Shown: positions 39,688 to 40,772 of the stretch, piece by piece
How positions within the stretch are numbered: the first letter of the stretch is position 1
Layout: every line of letters starts with the position of its first letter
NCBI RefSeq assembly: GCF_000377985.1
Contig: NZ_KB899059.1
Location: 1-40,772 of the forward strand
Direction of reading: 5' to 3'
DNA length: 40,772 bases
Origin: Sporolactobacillus vineae DSM 21990 = SL153
GTDB taxonomy: Bacteria > Bacillota > Bacilli > Bacillales > Sporolactobacillaceae
The notes under the pieces: generated by a model
Database searches by the model: none
The model's input: only the letters and a program-made list of their open reading frames with translations
Told to the model about the DNA's origin: nothing
Position numbers and translations under genes: made by a program

Positions 39688-40275
39688 TTATTTACTGGAT
39701 TGCGTCAGTAGCTTGGTCTCGATCACCTGGGCTTTGCGGTTTGCTGTATTTAGCTGAGCGGCTGCCTGGTTAAGATACACTTCTACTTTTTGAATGTCGG
39801 CAATTTTTTCCGTTTTAAGTGCCAGTTCTGTTTGTTTCATGGCTTTCTGAGCGGTGGCCAGTGCCGGGCTCATGTAGCCATAAATTTTAGCGGTAAGGTT
39901 TCCGATCGGTCGATGCTGCTGCAGCGATGTGATATCTGCCTCTAATTGACGTGTCGCCTGCTGCGTGTCTGTGACCCATTTTGCTGTGTTCTCCGGATTG
40001 TTCAGCTGATGATTGTACGTATTGAAGTCGTTATACAGAGTCTGGAACATCTGGATTTCAATGGACGCCCAGTGACTCTCGGTGTCGGCGTTCAGCACGG
40101 CAGACGGTTTGCCGGTCACGGGTTTTGTGCTCTCTGGTTTGGTGCTTACCGTTTTCGTGCTGCCTGAAGAGCTCGCCGGATTGGCGGTGCCTGAATCAGT
40201 CGCCGAGCAGCCGGTGAGCAGAACCATTGTGGCAGCCAGTACCAAGAATAGTTTTAATAGGGTTTGTTCTCTCAT
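39688..40275 (-). CDS. Predicted lipoprotein of unknown function
   Basis: A 195-residue exported protein. Residues 1-23 form a lipoprotein signal with lipobox LLTGC (Cys23), followed by a Ser/Thr/Lys/Pro-rich spacer with repeated TKPES/TKPVT motifs (about 41-57). The rest is a mainly helical domain (65-195: ESHWASIEIQMFQTLYNDFN, QQATRQLEADITSLQQH, LATAQKAMKQTELALKTEK) with coiled-coil character. No enzymatic motif is recognised. RBS GGAGGAAGAA lies directly before ATG 40275. It stands alone between two terminators, so it is probably monocistronic. Confidence 0.8.
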   Translation of the reverse strand: MREQTLLKLFLVLAATMVLLTGCSATDSGTANPASSSGSTKTVSTKPESTKPVTGKPSAVLNADTESHWASIEIQMFQTLYNDFNTYNHQLNNPENTAKWVTDTQQATRQLEADITSLQQHRPIGNLTAKIYGYMSPALATAQKAMKQTELALKTEKIADIQKVEVYLNQAAAQLNTANRKAQVIETKLLTQSSK

Positions 40276-40485
40276 TTCTTCCTCCGCTTTTATGAGTTCT
40301 TGTTCATAGATATATTATTTAAGAGGGAGAAAAATGATCAGATTGTCAGATTTGATGGAGGGCGCAGAGTTTGGAGGGATTCCGCCTCGAGCTCGTTTCG
40401 GGGCGCGACTCCGTGATTTCGGAGCGACTGTGATTGTCTCGGTATAGGTCTATTTTGGAGATTACTGGCCAGGCCCAAAATAAAA

Positions 40486-40530
40486 CGCTCACCCACCAGA
40501 ATCTGAGGGCTGACTCTGGCAGTATGAGCG
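40486..40530 (-). terminator. Intrinsic terminator after the Rpn-family gene
   Basis: On the minus strand CGCTCA...TGAGCG forms an outer stem (40486-40491 with 40525-40530) and CCAGA/TCTGG an inner stem (40496-40500 with 40515-40519). The minus-strand second arm is followed by TTTTATTTT. It lies 12 bp past the stop of the gene at 40543. The remaining stretch 40276-40485 shows no gene. Confidence 0.7.
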
Positions 40531-40542
40531 ATGGTAGGTTAA

Positions 40543-40772
40543 TTACTCTTCCTCATTATTCAGCTTTTCAATTTCTTTTTTCGACAGGTCGGTCAGATCA
40601 CTGATTTCGGCGTAGCTCATGCCCTTTCGCAGCAACTTGCGGACAAATTCCTGTGTTGCAGTGCTCTTGCCCCGTTCGATACCTTGCTCGATACCTTGCT
40701 CGATACCCTTTTTTACACCGCGGTCGTAGTACGAATTCGGCCATTTGATGATGGCGTCGCGTTCTTTTGGCG
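40543..40772 (-). CDS. Rpn-family recombination-promoting nuclease / putative transposase, C-terminal part
   Basis: The gene enters from the right edge; 75 codons and the stop are visible. The sequence runs DAIIKWPNSYYDRGVKKGIE, then QGIEQGIERGKSTATQEFVR and KLLRKGMSYAEISDLTDLSK up to EKLNNEEE. The repeated GIEQGIEQGIERG followed by a helical segment with KGMSYAEISDLTDLS is characteristic of the C-terminal tail of PD-(D/E)XK Rpn proteins (often annotated as transposases). These are DNA endonucleases linked to RecA-independent transfer. The catalytic domain lies outside the window. The 12-bp unit coding GIEQ is tandemly repeated (about 40677-40712). Confidence 0.75.
   Translation of the reverse strand, partial: PKERDAIIKWPNSYYDRGVKKGIEQGIEQGIERGKSTATQEFVRKLLRKGMSYAEISDLTDLSKKEIEKLNNEEE

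Overview
The window looks like a chromosomal segment of a low-to-moderate GC Gram-positive bacterium of the Bacilli. Signs are GGAGG-type ribosome binding sites, sigma-A-like promoters, occasional TTG/GTG starts, secreted proteins with Gram-positive signal peptides and SH3-type wall modules, an IS66/IS110 load, and a Wzx/Wzy-type exopolysaccharide locus with no outer-membrane export genes. A Sporolactobacillus-like organism is a guess from gene flavour; nothing in the sequence proves it.

Layout. (1) 1-327: the 3' end of an IS110-type transposase. (2) 328-9709, minus strand: a six-gene unit encoding, in transcription order, a membrane-anchored TPR/Ig/YfaP-like surface protein, an internalin-like LRR membrane protein, an ABCG-type exporter with two N-terminal FHA domains, a membrane FHA protein, a PP2C phosphatase, and a transmembrane Ser/Thr kinase with an outward TPR domain. 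It reads as one phosphothreonine-controlled surface or export system and is the most interesting gene set here; its closest known parallel is the mycobacterial PknF-Rv1747 pair. (3) 10286-14117: three secreted proteins (GH25 muramidase, thermonuclease, SH3/propeller-like protein). (4) 14131-20035: a mobile-element pile-up. A four-gene transposon (zinc-ribbon DUF6431-type protein, D,D,E transposase, AAA ATPase, DUF5348-type protein) is nested with two decayed copies. Its roughly 26-bp terminal inverted repeats (TIRs) also bound a tiny MITE-like element inside a broken, partly inverted IS66. A 6-bp target duplication (TTAAAG) can be traced at two separated junctions. (5) 20237-29620, minus strand: an exopolysaccharide operon from galU through a priming sugar transferase, three GT4 glycosyltransferases, a Wzy-like polymerase, a polysaccharide pyruvyl transferase and a Wzx-like flippase. 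The interior is markedly AT-rich and was probably acquired. (6) 30155-31767: a truncated, frameshifted KtrA/TrkA-type fragment joined tail-to-tail to a decayed C39-like peptidase gene. (7) 31883-35748, minus strand: an aliphatic-sulfonate/taurine-type ABC importer operon (ssuB-M24 peptidase-ssuA-ssuC) with a clear promoter and an unusual internal peptidase gene. (8) 35947-40772: a frameshifted glycerophosphodiester phosphodiesterase, two small membrane proteins, a CycA-like amino-acid permease, a lipoprotein and the 3' end of an Rpn-family nuclease gene.

Working together: region 2 couples a cytoplasmic kinase/phosphatase/FHA switch to an exporter and three surface-exposed repeat proteins. Region 5 builds and exports a probably pyruvylated polysaccharide. 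Region 7 imports a sulfonate-like or related organic substrate, with a peptidase that may process it. No tRNA, rRNA or CRISPR array was seen.
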